Positions 34,114 through 44,200 of a stretch of DNA of 64,000 bases are shown one piece after another (within the stretch, counting starts at the first letter, position 1; each line of letters starts with the position of its first letter). Source of the DNA: Streptomyces erythrochromogenes (GTDB lineage: Bacteria > Actinomycetota > Actinomycetes > Streptomycetales > Streptomycetaceae); assembly GCF_036170895.1 (NCBI RefSeq), contig NZ_CP108036.1, positions 4,839,501 to 4,903,500 of the forward strand. Direction: 5' to 3'. The notes beneath the pieces are model-generated. The model was not told the origin of the DNA. It did not search any database and was given only the letters and a program-made list of their open reading frames with translations. The position numbers were made by a program, and so were the translations under genes.

Positions 34114-35472
34114 ATGACGATCGGTGGGGAACGGGACGGCGGGACGGGGCAGGCCTGGGAGGCCGTCGGTGGTGCACCCGAGCTCGTGGAACGGGTCCGG
34201 TTCGAGGGAGCCGGCAACCTCGGGGAAGGGCCGCTCCCGGTGCGGGAGTTGGCGCGCGCCACGGTCGCGGTCTGCGGACTGGCGGCGGGGGAGCTCGCCG
34301 CGGTGCGGGCCAGGGGCGCGACGGGGGACCCCCTTCCCCTCGTGGTCCACGAGGCGGCGGTGGCCGCGGCCTTCGTCAGCGAACGCCACCTGAGGGTCGC
34401 GGGACGGCCCACGGTGACGTTCGCTCCGCTGTCCGGCTTCTGGCGGGCCGCGGACGGCTGGGTCCGCACGCACGCCAACTACCCGCACCACGAGGCCGCG
34501 CTCGTACGGGCGCTGGGGCTGACCTCCCCTGCGCCGGAGGCGCTGCGCGCCGCGGTCGCCGGACGGACGGCCGTCGAGGTGCAGGAACTCGTGTACGGGG
34601 CGGGCGGTCTCGCCGTCGCCGTGGCACGGCGGTACGGCGATCCCCAGCCGCTGGTGGAGACCGTGCGCACCACAGGGGAACGGGGACGGGTGCTCGGCGG
34701 GGCCCCGCCCGGTCGGCCCGCCACGGGGGTGCGGGTGCTGGACCTGACGCGGGTCATCGCCGGGCCCGTCGCCACGCGCACGCTCGGCCTGCTGGGCGCG
34801 GACGTGCTGCGGATCGACCCGCCGGGCCTGCCGGAGGCGGACGACGCGTACGCCGACACCGGCTTCGGGAAGCGGTCGGCGCTGCTGGACCTGGCGCGGG
34901 CCGCGGACCGGGCGGTCTTCGAGGGGCTGCTGGCCGAGGCCGACGTGGTGGTGACCGGGTACCGGCCGGGGGCGCTGGAGCGCCACGGGTTCGGGGCGCG
35001 GGAGCTGCTGGAGCGGTGGCCGGGGCTGGTGGTGGCCGAGCTGTGCGCGTGGGGGTGGCGGGCGCCGCAGCCGTGGGCCGGGCGGCGGGGCTTCGACTCG
35101 CTGGTGCAGGCGGGCTACGGGATCGCTGCCGCGTGCGCGGGGCCGGACGGGACGCCGGGCGTGCTGCCGGCGCAGGCGCTGGACCACGGGACGGGCTATC
35201 TGGTGGCGGCCGGTGTGATGCGGGCCCTGGCCGAGGGCGGCGGGCGGGGGCTGCGGTTCTCCCTGGCCGGGACGGGTTCGTGGCTGGTCCGCGGGCTGGC
35301 CGGCGCTCGGGCCGAGGACGGTGCCGGGGCTCCGCAGTACGCGGCGGAGCCGTGGCTCAGGGAGACCGGGTCGGGGTACGGGGTGCTGCGGCACGCCGCC
35401 AGCCCCTTCGGGGAGTGGGCCGGGGGCCCGTCCCGGTGGGGGACGGATCCGGCCGTCTGGCTCCCGCGGTAG
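34114..35472 (+). CDS. CaiB/BaiF-type (family III) CoA transferase
   Basis: 452 residues. The C-terminal half has the family III pattern VRVLDLTRVIAGPVATRTLGLLGADVLRIDPPG and a candidate catalytic Asp in the region LLDLARAADRAVFEGLLAEADVVVTGYRPGALE. The N-terminal 200 residues look like a partial, diverged copy of the fold (AAVAAAFVSERHLRVAGRPTV, WVRTHANYPHHEAALVRAL), a layout seen in fused-domain members. It should move CoA between carboxylic acids; substrate unknown. ATG 34114 is chosen over TTG 34096, with weak ribosome signals for both. Confidence 0.85.
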   Translation: MTIGGERDGGTGQAWEAVGGAPELVERVRFEGAGNLGEGPLPVRELARATVAVCGLAAGELAAVRARGATGDPLPLVVHEAAVAAAFVSERHLRVAGRPTVTFAPLSGFWRAADGWVRTHANYPHHEAALVRALGLTSPAPEALRAAVAGRTAVEVQELVYGAGGLAVAVARRYGDPQPLVETVRTTGERGRVLGGAPPGRPATGVRVLDLTRVIAGPVATRTLGLLGADVLRIDPPGLPEADDAYADTGFGKRSALLDLARAADRAVFEGLLAEADVVVTGYRPGALERHGFGARELLERWPGLVVAELCAWGWRAPQPWAGRRGFDSLVQAGYGIAAACAGPDGTPGVLPAQALDHGTGYLVAAGVMRALAEGGGRGLRFSLAGTGSWLVRGLAGARAEDGAGAPQYAAEPWLRETGSGYGVLRHAASPFGEWAGGPSRWGTDPAVWLPR

Positions 35473-35478
35473 CCCCCG

Positions 35479-35997
35479 CTACTGCCGGGAGGTGCCCGCT
35501 GCGGGCGCCTGGAGGGGCTTGGCCATGCAGCGGCTGGAGTCGTGGAAGCGGTAGAAGCCGAACTTCGGCGACGGGGCGTAGCCCTCGGAGAGGTAGAGGG
35601 CGATCGCCTCCGGCTGCCGGTCGCCCGTTTCGAGGACCATCCGCAGGCGGCCCGCCGCGCGGGCGTCCGCCTCCAGGGTCGCGAGGATGCGGCGGGCCAG
35701 GCCCAGGCCGCGGGCCTCCGGGACGACGTACATCCGCTTGAGCTCGGCGTCGCCGTCCGAGTAGCCCTCGTCGTTCTTCTCCTGGGTGCGCCAGCCGCCG
35801 GTCGCCACCGGGGCGCCGGTCGTGTCGTACGCCACTATGTACAGGCCCCGCGGCGGGGCGAACATCGCCGGATCCAGGAAGGTCGCGTCGCCCTCGCCCT
35901 GGTACCGCTCCTGGTATTCGAGCTGCACCTGGTCGTTGAGTTTGACCGCGTCCGGGTGGTCGTACGGCACGGTGCGGAAGTCGATCCCATGAGACAT
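35479..35997 (-). CDS. GNAT family N-acetyltransferase
   Basis: 172 residues. The acetyl-CoA loop is LKRMYVVPEARGLGLARRILATLE and the C-terminal part IALYLSEGYAPSPKFGFYRF is typical of GNATs acting on small molecules. TACGAT on the minus strand (36004-36009) ends 6 bases before ATG 35997, indicating a leaderless message. It is divergent from the exonuclease gene with just 38 bases between start codons. Confidence 0.9.
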   Translation of the reverse strand: MSHGIDFRTVPYDHPDAVKLNDQVQLEYQERYQGEGDATFLDPAMFAPPRGLYIVAYDTTGAPVATGGWRTQEKNDEGYSDGDAELKRMYVVPEARGLGLARRILATLEADARAAGRLRMVLETGDRQPEAIALYLSEGYAPSPKFGFYRFHDSSRCMAKPLQAPAAGTSRQ

Positions 35998-36035
35998 CCG
36001 AACATCGTACGGAACCCTCCCGCTATGGTGCTGGG

Positions 36036-36839
36036 ATGCTCACTGTGACCTCCGTGAATGTGAATGGGATTCGGGCCGCCGCCAAGAAGGGCTTCGGGGC
36101 GTGGCTCGCGGGATCCGACGCCGACGTGGTCTGCCTGCAGGAGGTACGGGCCGAGGAGGGGCAGATCCCCGAGGAGGTGCGCTCTCCCGAGGGCTGGCAC
36201 ACCGTCTTCGCGGCGGCCGCCGTGAAGGGGCGGGCCGGGGTCGCGGTGTACACGCGGCGCGCGCCGGAGCGGGTGCAGGTCGGGTTCGGCAGCGGGGAAT
36301 TCGACACCGCGGGCCGGTACCTGGAGATCGACCTGCCCGGTGTGACCGTGGCCAGCCTCTACCTGCCCTCCGGCGAGGCGGGCACGGAGAAGCAGGACGA
36401 GAAGTACCGGTTCATGGGGGAGTTCCTGACCTACCTCGCCGAGCTGAAGGTGCGGGCCGCCGCCGACGGGCGCGAGGTCGTGGTGTGCGGTGACTGGAAC
36501 ATCTGTCACCAGGAGGCCGACCTCAAGAACTGGAAGACCAACCGCAAGAACGCCGGCTTCCTCCCCGAGGAGCGCGAGTGGCTGGGGAAGGTCTACACGG
36601 AGGCCGGCTACGTCGACGTGGTGCGCGAGCTGCACCCCGACACCGAGGGCCCGTACTCCTGGTGGTCCTACCGCGGCCGCGCCTTCGACAACGACGCCGG
36701 CTGGCGGATCGACCTCCAGGTGGTGACCCCGGGGCTGGCCGCGAAGGCCGTGAAGGCTTTCGTCGAGCGGGCCGAGACGCACCCCGAGCGCTGGTCCGAC
36801 CACGCGCCCGTGACCGTCGTCTACGAGCTCGGCGCCTGA
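36036..36839 (+). CDS. xth: exodeoxyribonuclease III
   Basis: 267 residues, normal length for Xth. Metal and catalytic residues are visible in VTSVNVNGIRAA, VVCLQEVR (metal Glu), VVCGDWNICHQEADLKN (catalytic Asp/Asn), WRIDLQVVT and SDHAPVTV (His). It is the AP endonuclease and 3'-exonuclease of base-excision repair. TATGGT at 36024-36029 ends 6 bases before the ATG, so it is probably leaderless. Its end overlaps the convergent MerR gene by 19 bases. Confidence 0.96.
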   Translation: MLTVTSVNVNGIRAAAKKGFGAWLAGSDADVVCLQEVRAEEGQIPEEVRSPEGWHTVFAAAAVKGRAGVAVYTRRAPERVQVGFGSGEFDTAGRYLEIDLPGVTVASLYLPSGEAGTEKQDEKYRFMGEFLTYLAELKVRAAADGREVVVCGDWNICHQEADLKNWKTNRKNAGFLPEEREWLGKVYTEAGYVDVVRELHPDTEGPYSWWSYRGRAFDNDAGWRIDLQVVTPGLAAKAVKAFVERAETHPERWSDHAPVTVVYELGA

Positions 36840-37519
36840 CCGGAGGGCGGGGCGGTGGACGCCAGCAGGCGGTCCATCGCCATCGTCAGCTCGGCCTCGA
36901 CCACGCTCTTGGCGAGCGGGCGCAGCCGTGTGAGCGCCTCCGGTGAGATGTGGTCCGAGATCAGCTCGGTGAACAGCAGCGCCATCGCGTCCGCGTGCTC
37001 GCGGACGCGGCGCCCGGTCTCCAGGACCGCGGCCAGCGGAACGCCCTCGCGGACCAGCGCCGAGGAGACGTCCAGCAGGCGGCGGCTGACGTGGACGATC
37101 GCGTCGCCGTCGACGGCGAGGTAGCCGAGGTCGAGGGAGGCCGCCAGGTTCTCCGGGGTGACCTCGCCCTCGAAGTAGTCGGCCAGTTCCTCCGGGGTGA
37201 GGCGGACGGGGGTCTCCTCCGACCAGCCGATGCCGAGCAGCTCACCCAGCTGGCCGACGTCGCGGCCGTTCTCGAAGGCGGCGGTCAGCTCGGCGATGCC
37301 GCCGAGGGTGTGGCCGCGTTCCAGCAGGCCGGCGATGGTGCGCAGGCGGGCCAGGTGGTGGTCGTCGTACCAGGCGATGCGGCCCTCGCGGCGCGGCGGC
37401 GGGAGCAGTTTGCGCTCCCGGTAGAAGCGCAGGGTGCGCACCGGTATGCCGGCCGCTTCGGCCAGCTCCTCGGTGCGGTACTCGCGCACCGGCTTCGCTT
37501 GCATCTCATCCTTCGCCAC
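36821..37519 (-). CDS. MerR-family transcriptional regulator
   Basis: 232 residues. The N-terminal winged helix reads YRTEELAEAAGIPVRTLRFYRERKL, followed by the second wing RIAWYDDHHLARLRTI. The C-terminal 150 residues lack the metal-binding Cys of MerR/ZntR and probably form a ligand-binding helical domain. GTG 37519 has TAGGCT on the minus strand (37526-37531) ending 6 bases upstream, so a leaderless start is favoured over ATG 37504. It is divergent from the BVMO operon and likely controls it. Confidence 0.9.
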   Translation of the reverse strand: MAKDEMQAKPVREYRTEELAEAAGIPVRTLRFYRERKLLPPPRREGRIAWYDDHHLARLRTIAGLLERGHTLGGIAELTAAFENGRDVGQLGELLGIGWSEETPVRLTPEELADYFEGEVTPENLAASLDLGYLAVDGDAIVHVSRRLLDVSSALVREGVPLAAVLETGRRVREHADAMALLFTELISDHISPEALTRLRPLAKSVVEAELTMAMDRLLASTAPPSGQAPSS

Positions 37520-37691
37520 AGACGCAGCCTATGGCGTACCGGCGGTAACTTTCCGGGTCCGCCCCCTACCCATGAGTACGGCGCTGCTCTACCCTCCCGA
37601 TTGTGCCAGTGATTGCTGGCAGTGTTTCGATGGTGTGGTGCGTTGCGGCGTTGCGTGGCTGGAACTGCGGATGAGGCGGAAGGCGGCGGGC

Positions 37692-39386
37692 ATGGGCGGC
37701 AAGGGCGGGCGCGAGGGGCGCGAGCACGTACGAGTGGCGGTGATCGGGTCCGGGTTCGGCGGACTCGGGGCCGCCGTGCGGCTGCGGCGCGAGGGGATCA
37801 CGGACTTCGTCGTACTGGAACGGGCCGACTCGGTCGGGGGAACCTGGCGGGACAACAGCTATCCGGGATGCGCCTGCGACGTCCCGTCACACCTGTACTC
37901 CTTCTCCTTCGCGCCGAATCCGGACTGGCCGCGGACCTTCTCCGGGCAGCCCGCCATCCGGGAGTACCTGGAGCACGTCGCGGACACCTTCGGGCTGCGC
38001 CGGCACATCCGGCTCGACTCCGAGGTCCGGATGATGCGCTGGGACGCGGACGAGCTGCACTGGGAGATCGAGACCGCGCAGGGCGAGCTGACCGCCGACG
38101 TGGTGGTCTCGGCCACCGGGCCGCTGTCCGAGCCGAAGCTGCCTGAGGTGCCCGGACTCGCCGGGTTCCCCGGCAAGGTCTTCCACTCCGCGCGCTGGGA
38201 CCACGACTACGACCTCTCCGGCAAGCGCGTCGCCATGATCGGTACGGGGGCCTCCGCGATCCAGATCGTGCCGGCCATCGCCCCCGACGTGGAGCGCCTG
38301 ACGCTCTTCCAGCGGACCCCGCCGTGGGTCATGCCGCGCACCGACCGGGCCATCTCGACGGTGGAGCGCTGGCTGCACCGGCAGCTGCCCTTCACCCGCG
38401 CCGCGCGCCGGGGGCTGCTGTGGGGCATCCGGGAGCTCCAGGTCAGCGCCTTCACCAAGCGGCCGAACCAGCTCGGACTCGTCGAGGCGCTCGCGAAGGC
38501 CAACATGGCCCGGTCGATCAAGGACCCGGAGCTGCGCGCCAAGCTGACGCCCTCCTACCGGATCGGCTGCAAGCGGATCCTGCTCTCCAGCGAGTACTAC
38601 CCGGCGCTGGCCCGGCCCAACGTGGACCTGGTCGCCTCCGGGCTGAAGGAGATCCGGGGCTCGGTCCTAGTCGCCGCCGACGGGACCGAGACCGAGGTCG
38701 ACGCGATCGTCTTCGGTACGGGCTTCCACGTCACGGACATGCCGATCGCCGACCGGGTGGTGGGCGCGGAGGGCAGGACCCTCGCCGACCAGTGGAAGGA
38801 CGGGATGCAGTCGCTGCGCGGGGCGACCGCGGCCGGCTTCCCCAACTGGATGACGATCATCGGCCCGAACACCGGGCTCGGGAACAGCTCGATGATCCTC
38901 ATGATCGAGTCGCAGTTGAACTACATGGCCGACTACCTGCGGCAGTTGGGCATGCTGGGCGGGAAGGTCGCGCTCGCCGCGCGCCCCTCCGCCGTGAACA
39001 AGTGGAACCGGCAGGTGCAGGCCCGGATGGAGCGGACGGTCTGGAACACCGGCGGCTGCACCAGCTGGTACCTGGACGCGAACGGCCGCAACACGACGGT
39101 CTGGCCCGGCACGACCGGGGAGTTCCGCCGGGAGACGCGCAGCGTCGATCTGGCGGAGTACGAGGTCGTGCGCACCCGGGATCGCGAGCGGGTCCCGGCC
39201 GTCGCCGTGGCGACGGCCGCGACGGCCGCGACGGCCGCCGGGCCGAAGCCGCGGCGCTCCCGGGGGAGCGCCGCGGGGACCGCAGCTACGCCGCCGGCGG
39301 CCGTGCCCCCGGAGCCCCGCGCCGCGGACGACGGCGGGGCCGGCCTCGCAGCCGGCGGGGCCGGCGTCGCCGAGGGCGCCGCGTGA
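37692..39386 (+). CDS. Baeyer-Villiger type flavin monooxygenase
   Basis: 564 residues. FAD motif GSGFGG near the start, NADPH motif GTGASA near residue 185, and between them the type I BVMO fingerprint FxGxxxHxxxWD, seen as FPGKVFHSARWD. ATGPLSEPKLPEVPGL and GTGFHVTD agree. It should insert oxygen next to a ketone to give an ester or lactone. The C-terminal 75 residues are Ala/Gly/Pro low complexity, absent from most relatives. ATG 37692 is used; ATG 37671 is in frame. First gene of a coupled three-gene operon (GTGA overlap at 39383). Confidence 0.92.
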   Translation: MGGKGGREGREHVRVAVIGSGFGGLGAAVRLRREGITDFVVLERADSVGGTWRDNSYPGCACDVPSHLYSFSFAPNPDWPRTFSGQPAIREYLEHVADTFGLRRHIRLDSEVRMMRWDADELHWEIETAQGELTADVVVSATGPLSEPKLPEVPGLAGFPGKVFHSARWDHDYDLSGKRVAMIGTGASAIQIVPAIAPDVERLTLFQRTPPWVMPRTDRAISTVERWLHRQLPFTRAARRGLLWGIRELQVSAFTKRPNQLGLVEALAKANMARSIKDPELRAKLTPSYRIGCKRILLSSEYYPALARPNVDLVASGLKEIRGSVLVAADGTETEVDAIVFGTGFHVTDMPIADRVVGAEGRTLADQWKDGMQSLRGATAAGFPNWMTIIGPNTGLGNSSMILMIESQLNYMADYLRQLGMLGGKVALAARPSAVNKWNRQVQARMERTVWNTGGCTSWYLDANGRNTTVWPGTTGEFRRETRSVDLAEYEVVRTRDRERVPAVAVATAATAATAAGPKPRRSRGSAAGTAATPPAAVPPEPRAADDGGAGLAAGGAGVAEGAA

Positions 39387-40309
39387 GCCGGCCGGCGCAC
39401 GTCACCTCCGGCCCCTACGCCCCGCCCGCCGCCCGTCGCGAACTCGTCGCCGTCTCCGCCGACGGGGCGCAGCTGCACGTCGAGGTCCACGGGGACGAGG
39501 GCGCGCCGGCCGTGGTGCTGGCCCACGGCTGGACCTGCTCCACGGCGTTCTGGGCCGCGCAGATACGGGCCCTGGCCGCCACCCACCGGGTCGTCGCCTA
39601 CGACCAGCGCGGACACGGGCGCAGCCCCGCCGCCCGGGAGCACAGCACCACCGCGCTCGCCGACGACCTCGTGGCGGTGCTCGGCGCCGCTCTCGCCCCG
39701 GGGGAGCGCGCGGTCGTCGCCGGGCACTCCATGGGCGGCATGACGATCATGGCGGCCGCGGCCCGGCCGGAGTTCGCCGAGCACGCCGCCGCCGCGCTGC
39801 TGTGCAGCACCGGCAGCTCCCGGCTGGTCGAGCAGGCCACGGTGCTGCCGGGGCGCGCCGGGCGGGTGCGGACCCGTGTCACCGGCGCGGTCCTCGGATC
39901 GCGCGCCCCGCTCGGGCCGGTCACGCCCGTCGCCCGCAAGGTCCTCAAGTACGCCACCATGGGCCCCGGCTCCGCGCCCGACCGGGTCGAGGCGTGCGCC
40001 GCAATCGTCCACGCCTGCCCCACCGGGGTGCGGCACGCCTGGTCCCAGGTGCTGGCCGGGCTGGACCTGGACGCCGACGTGGCACGGCTGACCGTCCCCA
40101 CCGCCGTGATCGGCGGCACCGCCGACCGGCTCACCCCGGTCGTCCACGCCCGCGCGCTCGCCGCGGCGCTGCCGAACTGCGTGGGCCTCACCGAGCTCAC
40201 CGGCATGGGGCACATGACCCCGGTCGAGGCTCCCGAGGCCGTCACCCGGGCCGTTCGCGAGCTGACCGCGCGCTATCTCGACACCACCGAGAAGGAGAAG
40301 ACACCGTGA
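39383..40309 (+). CDS. alpha/beta hydrolase
   Basis: 308 residues from GTG 39383, overlapping the monooxygenase stop by 4 bases. The oxyanion HGWTC, the nucleophile elbow GHSMGGM (catalytic Ser), an acid in VIGGTADRLTP and the catalytic His in GMGHMTPVEAP are in order. With a BVMO upstream it probably hydrolyses the ester or lactone product (inference). In Mycobacterium tuberculosis the mymA operon likewise orders a monooxygenase, a hydrolase (LipR) and an SDR. Confidence 0.92.
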   Translation: MSRPAHVTSGPYAPPAARRELVAVSADGAQLHVEVHGDEGAPAVVLAHGWTCSTAFWAAQIRALAATHRVVAYDQRGHGRSPAAREHSTTALADDLVAVLGAALAPGERAVVAGHSMGGMTIMAAAARPEFAEHAAAALLCSTGSSRLVEQATVLPGRAGRVRTRVTGAVLGSRAPLGPVTPVARKVLKYATMGPGSAPDRVEACAAIVHACPTGVRHAWSQVLAGLDLDADVARLTVPTAVIGGTADRLTPVVHARALAAALPNCVGLTELTGMGHMTPVEAPEAVTRAVRELTARYLDTTEKEKTP

Positions 40310-41190
40310 GTGCTCGCAGGAGTCTGGAAGGCCAGGTCGCCGTCGTCACCGGGGCCGCCCGCGGGGTCGGCGAGCTGCTCGCCCGCAAGCTGTCGGCCCG
40401 CGGCGCGCGGATCGCACTCGTCGGCCTGGAGCCGGAGGCCCTCAAGGAGGTCTCCGAGCGCCTGCACACCGACAGCGAGCACTGGCACGCCGACGTCACC
40501 GACCACGAGGCGATGGCGCGCGTCGCGCAGGAGGTCAAGGAGCGCTTCGGGAAGGTCGACATCGTCGTCGCCAACGCGGGCGTCGCCGCGGGAGGGCCGT
40601 TCGCCGACTCCGACCCCGACGCCTGGCGCCGGGTGATCGAGGTCAACCTGATCGGCGGTGCCGTCACCGCCCGGGCCTTCCTGCCCGTGCTGACGGAGAG
40701 CCGCGGCTACTTCCTCCAGATCGCCTCGCTCGCCGCCATCACCCCGGCGCCGATGATGACCGCCTACTGCGCTTCCAAGTCCGGCGTCGAGGCCTTCGCC
40801 CACTGCCTGCGCGCCGAGGTCGGCCACAAGGGCGTGGGGGTCGGGGTCGGCTACCTCTCGTGGACCGACACGGACATGGTGCGCGGCGCCGACCAGGACG
40901 AGGTCATGCGGGAGCTGCGCGGGCGGCTGCCGTGGCCGTCGAACCGCACCTACCCGCTGGGTCCGGCCGTCGACCGGATCGTCGCCGGCATCGTGCGGCG
41001 CTCGCCGCACGTGTACGCGCAGTGGTGGCTGCGCGGGATGCAGGGCGTGCGCGGCTACCTCCCCGGCATCATCGCGACGGTCGGGCAGCGCGAGATGAAG
41101 CGCTTCGAGCCCCGGCTGTCCGGCGTCTCCAGGGGGCTCGTCGGGGCGGGCGGCGCCGCGGACGAGCAGGAGCGCACGCGGAGCCGCTGA
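40306..41190 (+). CDS. short-chain dehydrogenase/reductase
   Basis: 294 residues from GTG 40306, overlapping the hydrolase stop (GTGA). Cofactor motif TGAARGVG, NAG motif, and active site Ser-Tyr-Lys with IASLAAI and YCASK are intact. The C-terminal extension is longer than in classical SDRs, as in Rv3085-like members. It would interconvert an alcohol and a ketone, providing the BVMO substrate (inference). Confidence 0.93.
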   Translation: MSARRSLEGQVAVVTGAARGVGELLARKLSARGARIALVGLEPEALKEVSERLHTDSEHWHADVTDHEAMARVAQEVKERFGKVDIVVANAGVAAGGPFADSDPDAWRRVIEVNLIGGAVTARAFLPVLTESRGYFLQIASLAAITPAPMMTAYCASKSGVEAFAHCLRAEVGHKGVGVGVGYLSWTDTDMVRGADQDEVMRELRGRLPWPSNRTYPLGPAVDRIVAGIVRRSPHVYAQWWLRGMQGVRGYLPGIIATVGQREMKRFEPRLSGVSRGLVGAGGAADEQERTRSR

Positions 41191-41204
41191 CCGGGACGCC
41201 CGCG

Positions 41205-41237
41205 AGGGGCGCGGCCGTCACCGGCGGCCGCGCCCCT
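41205..41237. terminator. shared hairpin between the SDR operon and the tricorn gene
   Basis: AGGGGCGCGGCCG pairs perfectly with CGGCCGCGCCCCT (13 bp) around a 7-base loop. It lies between convergent stops at 41190 and 41249, so it can end both transcripts. Confidence 0.8.
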
Positions 41238-41248
41238 TCCGGCTGCCC

Positions 41249-44200
41249 TCACTGCCTGGGCGGCAGCTTCGGGCGGCGCCGGTCCGGTACGTCCGTGTAG
41301 CCGGGCGGCATCGCGGCAGGGTCCTGTTCGAGGAGCTCCAGTGCCAGGTGGACGGCGTCGTCCATCTGGGCGTGCCGCCCCTCCGCCCAGTCGAGCGGGG
41401 TGCGCAGGATCTCGAAGTCCGGCTCCACGCCGTGGTTCTCCACCGACCACCCGTACTCCGGGAACCAGGCGGCGTTCATCGGCACCGTGATCACCGTGCC
41501 GTCGCCGAGGGCGTGCCGGCCGGTCATGCCGACCACCCCGCCCCAGGTGCGCTGGCCCACCACCGGTCCCAGGCCCAGCAGTTTGAAGGCCGCCGTGATC
41601 ATGTCCCCGTCCGATGAGGTCGCCTCGTCGGCCAGGGCCACGATCGGGCCGCGGGGCGCGTTGGAGGCGTAGCTGACGGGCTGGGCGTCACGCGTCAGGT
41701 CCCAGCCGAGGATGGAGCGGGTGAGCTTCTCCACCACCAGCTCGCTGATGTGGCCGCCGGCGTTGCCGCGCACGTCCACGATCAGCGCGGGCCGGGACAT
41801 CTCCATGCGCAGGTCGCGGTTGAACTGCGCCCAGCCCGAGCCGCCCATGTCGGGGATGTGGAGGTACCCGCACCGGCCGCCGCTGAGTTCCCGGACCACT
41901 TGCCGGCGCTTGGACACCCAGTCCTGGTAGCGCAGCGGCCGCTCGTCGATCAGCGGGACGACGGCGACCCGCCGGGAGCGGCCCGAGCCCTCCGCCGGCT
42001 GGAAGGTCAGCTCGACCGTGGTGCCGCCCGCCCCGGCGAGCAGCGGGTAGGGGCCGGTGACCGGGTCCACGGGCCGGCCGTCGACGTGGGTGAGCACCGC
42101 CCCCTCCCGGATGCCGGTGCCGGCGAGCGGGGAGCGGGCCTTGGAGTCGGAGGACTCGCCGGGAAGGATCTTGCTGACCACCCATGTGCCGTCCCGGGGG
42201 ACCAGGTTGGCGCCGAGCAGGCCGATGGCCCGCTGGTAGTGCGGGGGGCCTTCGTTGCGGCGGGAGGGGGAGACGTAGGCGTGCGAGGTGCCGAGTTCGC
42301 CGAGGACCTCGCGCAGCAGGTCGGCGAACTCGTCGGGGGAGGCGATCCGTTCGACCAGGGGGCGGTACTGGCGCAGTACGCCGTCCCAGTCGATGCCGCA
42401 CATGTTCGGCTCCCAGAAGTAGGCGCGGATGATCCGCCCGGCCTCCTCGAAGGCCTGGCGCCACTCGGCCGCCGGGTCCACCTCGTGCAGGATGCGCCGC
42501 AGGTCCAGGTAGACCGTCGAGTCGCTGTCGCCCGATTCGGTGGCCGGGACGGCGCGCAGGTCGCCGTCGTCGTTGATCACGAGCCGGGTGCCGTCGCCGC
42601 TTACCGCGAACCAGTCGAGTCCCGAGGCCAGTTCGCTCTTGCGGGCCTTGGTCAGGTCGAAGTGCTCCAGGGTGGGCTTGCCGCTGATGTCGTTGGGGTT
42701 GGCGAAGGTCTCGCCGAGTGCGCCCGAGATCGGCCAGCGCAGCCAGACCAGTCCGCCGCCGTGCACCGGGTACAGGGCCGAGTACTTGGACGCGCTCACC
42801 GGGAACGGGGTGACCCGGCTCTCCAGCCCCTCCACCTCCACGGTCACGGCGCCGCCGTCGCCCGAGTTCTCCGAATCGCCCTCGACCGGGTCCAGGCCGC
42901 CCGCCGCGGGCCGTCCCTCCGCCGAGAGCGCGAAGGGCGAGGGGGTCGCGGAGGACAGCGGCACCAGGTACGGGCGGCAGCCCAGCGGGAAGGACAGGTC
43001 GCCGGTGTGCACGTCGTAGACCGGGTCGAAGCCGCGCCAGGACAGGAAGGCCAGGTAGCGCCCGTCCCGGGTGAAGACCGGGTTCTCGTCGGCGAAGCGG
43101 CCGTTGGTGACGTCGACGACGGTGCGCGCGCCGGGCCCGGAGATGCGGGCCATCTTGATCTGCCGCAGCGAGCGCCCGATGCCGGGATGCGACCAGGTCA
43201 GCCAGGTCCCGTCGGGGGAGAAGGCCAGGTCGGTGACGGGGCCGTTGATGGACCGGATCAGCTCGGTGACCTCGCCGCCCGACTCCTCCGACGCGTCGAC
43301 GAGCAGCAGCCGCCCGTCGTTCGAGGCGATGGCGAGGCGCTCGCCGTCCGGGTCCGAGAGCAGTTCGGTCACGCGCCCCAGCTCGCCCGAGGCCAGCCGG
43401 CGCGGCTGCCGCTCCCCGGAGGCCCGGGGCAGGTAGGCGATCTCGATCGCGTCCTCGCCCTCGGCGTCGGTGACGTAGGCGACCTGTCCGCCGCTGCCGA
43501 GCATCTCCGGCAGCCGTACCCGCACGCCGGGGGTGTCGGCGATGGTCCGGGCCGGCCCGTCGCGGTGGGTCAGCCAGTAGAGGCTGCCGCGCACCACGAC
43601 CGCGCTGGCCCGCCCGGTGGCGTCCACGGAGAGGGAGTCGACGTGGCTGGCGGCCGGCACCTGGTAGATGCGCCGGCCGGCGCGCGGGCCGCCGAGGCGG
43701 ACCTGGAGCTTGCGCGGGGCGGCCTCGGGGGCCAGGGAGTCGACGAGCCAGATGTCCCCGGCGCACTGGTAGACGACCCGGGAGCCGTCGCTGGAGGCGT
43801 GCCGGGCGTAGAACTCGTCGTGGTCGGTGTGGCGGCGCAGGTCGGTGCCGTCGGGGAGGCAGGAGTAGAGGTTGCCGATGCCCTCGTGGTCGGAGAGGAA
43901 GGCGATCCGGCCGCCCACGAACATCGCGGCGTCCAGGTGCCCTTCCAGGTCCTCCAGGAGCTGGCGTCCGTGCAGCCAGAGCCGGCCCATGGCGCCGCCC
44001 CGGTAGCGCTTCCACGCGGCGGGCTCGTGGGGCGGCTTGCCGGTGAGCAGCAGGCTGCGGTGCTCGCCGTCGATGTCGGCGACCTGGATGTCGGAGACGG
44101 GCCCCCAGGGCAGGCGCCCGCCGGGGCTGCCGTCGGTGGGCAGTTTGTAGGCCCAGGAGAAGTACGAGAACGGCTGTTCGTGGGAGGAGACGGCGAGGAT

